A stretch of DNA of 64,000 nt from Streptomyces globosus (GTDB lineage: Bacteria > Actinomycetota > Actinomycetes > Streptomycetales > Streptomycetaceae): contig NZ_CP030862.1 of assembly GCF_003325375.1 (NCBI RefSeq), forward strand, positions 2,421,501 through 2,485,500. The letters run 5' to 3'. How positions within the stretch are numbered: the stretch's first letter is position 1; each line of letters starts with the position of its first letter. Of this stretch, positions 62,974 to 64,000 are shown one piece after another. A program made the position numbers and the translations under genes. The notes beneath the pieces were generated by a model, which saw nothing but the letters and a program-made list of their open reading frames with translations, had not been told where the DNA came from and searched no databases.

Positions 62974-63987
62974 TCAGGAGCCCAAGCTCTGCTCGTCGTC
63001 AACGCCGAAGTCCAGATCGGCCGCACGCCGGGCCACCTGGAGCTTGCGCTCGTCCAGGCTCGGGACGGGCTTGGCCTCATGTCGGCGTGCCTCCTCCTCC
63101 CGGTCGGGAGCGAGGTTCAGGTCGCGTTGCGCCTCACGGGTCGGGACCGAGGAAGCGGACGGCACCTCCTGCTCCACAGCCTTGTGCAGTGGTGCAGCCA
63201 CGCGCTCCCGGTAGAGGTTCTCCATGGTGCCCTCGGTGCTCGCACGCTCGGTCTTGTACTGCTCCCGTTCGGCGGCGATCTCCGCCTCGATCTGCCGCAA
63301 GCGTGCGTTCATGCCGTCAGCCACCGGCGCTGCCTCGGGCGCGGGCGCTCCGACGACCTGCTTGGTCTCGGTGTCCAGGCCCAGCTCGTCCTCGGTGAAC
63401 AGCGGGTTGATCGCGTCCGAGCGCGACTTCAGCCCGCGTGCGTCGACCACGGCCTCGGCCCGCGGGGCGCCGTTCTTGGATTGGTCGGCGAAGTAGCCGG
63501 CGAGGTCGTAGCCGCTGGACTCGAGATCGATCTCCAAGCCCCCGATGCCGTGGATCTGGGTGAAGACCACGGGCACATCGCCTTCGGTCTGCACCTCCGA
63601 CGGAGCGAGGACGAGCACGTCCGCCGTGGCCGGCAGCTCCCACTCGATCCCGGTGACCTGCTCGGGCACGGTGAAGCCACTCGTGAAGTATCCCTTGCCG
63701 GCCAGCACCACCAGCTGCTGGTCGTCGAACTCGTAGAAGGCGTCCACCCTCTCGCCCTGGCCGGGGGAGTAGGTCACCTGGGATATACCGAACGGCAGGG
63801 CCTCCGCAGGGGTGACCGAGCGCAGCTCGCCCGTCATGTGCAGATACGGACGGTAGTTCTCCTCCCGGCCCCGATGTTTGAGGTCGAGCGATTCGACCAT
63901 GACGCCGAGCTCGACGACCACGCCCTCCAGCCGGTACGTCTCCACTCCTCGTTCACGCAGGACACGGTGGGCCCATACGTCGTTCAT
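62974..63987 (-). CDS. 337-aa protein upstream of the relaxase, function unknown
   Basis: ATG 63987. The N-terminal 180 residues are beta-rich (YRLEGVVVELGVMVESLDLK, VFTQIHGIGGLEIDLESSGY). The C-terminal 150 are charged and helical (LRQIEAEIAAEREQYKTERA). No catalytic motif is seen. Its position directly before the relaxase suggests a relaxosome role. Confidence 0.65.
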   Translation of the reverse strand: MNDVWAHRVLRERGVETYRLEGVVVELGVMVESLDLKHRGREENYRPYLHMTGELRSVTPAEALPFGISQVTYSPGQGERVDAFYEFDDQQLVVLAGKGYFTSGFTVPEQVTGIEWELPATADVLVLAPSEVQTEGDVPVVFTQIHGIGGLEIDLESSGYDLAGYFADQSKNGAPRAEAVVDARGLKSRSDAINPLFTEDELGLDTETKQVVGAPAPEAAPVADGMNARLRQIEAEIAAEREQYKTERASTEGTMENLYRERVAAPLHKAVEQEVPSASSVPTREAQRDLNLAPDREEEARRHEAKPVPSLDERKLQVARRAADLDFGVDDEQSLGS

Positions 63988-64000
63988 CGTCAGTCCTGCG

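Noticed and set aside
1-64000. tRNA genes or a CRISPR array
   Set aside because: No T-loop/anticodon pattern and no regularly spaced repeat-spacer series was seen on either strand.

Overview
The window looks like accessory DNA of a Streptomyces or close relative. GC content is very high, third codon positions are GC-rich, GTG and TTG starts are common, and the genes include Lsr2, ImmA/IrrE-MAB_1171c and XRE/EspR-like types. Most of it reads as a conjugative plasmid, because it carries a ParM/ParR-type partition pair. An integrated conjugative element cannot be excluded from this window alone.

Layout. (1) 1-10.4 kb, minus strand: a type IV secretion block with a VirB6/TrbL-like membrane protein (cut by the left edge), a VirB4-like protein whose nucleotide-binding motifs are degenerate, a PrgI/VirB3-like membrane protein, a topoisomerase-C-terminal-repeat protein, two accessory proteins, a MobC-like relaxosome protein and a lipoprotein. 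(2) 10.4-12.5 kb: a small gene, an IS5-type transposase remnant and palindromic repeats. (3) 12.86-19.66 kb, plus strand: a tight five-gene operon whose first three products match, in order, glutamine kinase, gamma-glutamyl-CDP-amidate hydrolase and CTP:phosphoglutamine cytidylyltransferase. This is the cytidine diphosphoramidate route known from Campylobacter capsule biosynthesis, here extended by a Mur-ligase and a NUDIX protein. (4) 19.7-27.3 kb: a NUDIX gene, tiny genes, decayed genes, a 249-bp cloverleaf-like inverted-repeat structure, an unrecognised 393-aa protein, a P-loop kinase, a two-HTH protein and an IS-truncated pentapeptide protein. (5) 27.3-32.5 kb: ParM-like actin, ParR-like protein, 2 kb without genes but with two short-repeat arrays, a broken SLOG/DUF2493 gene and a plasmid Lsr2. 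(6) 32.7-43.5 kb: a CPBP protease, IS110 remnants, the ImmA/IrrE-MAB_1171c pair, a HAD phosphatase, an XRE regulator, a LysM-like membrane protein, a toxin-antitoxin pair and an HU-like protein. (7) 43.7-64 kb, minus strand: a second conjugation block with two small or unknown proteins, an 1850-aa single-chain RNA polymerase, a VirD4/TraG coupling protein, a coiled-coil membrane protein, a Clp-type double AAA+ ATPase, an unknown protein, a MobL/MobP2-type relaxase and an unknown protein.

The most remarkable feature is the 1850-aa protein. It carries both catalytic signatures of multisubunit RNA polymerase in one chain: the beta-type GDKISDLHGNKG and the beta-prime-type FDGDFDGD. It lies between the coupling protein and the other transfer genes. 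Together with the degenerate VirB4 and the Clp ATPase, this suggests an unusual conjugation system that may bring its own polymerase to transcribe transferred DNA. The phosphoramidate operon is the second major point of interest. Functions come from motifs and gene order read by eye; no database search was run.
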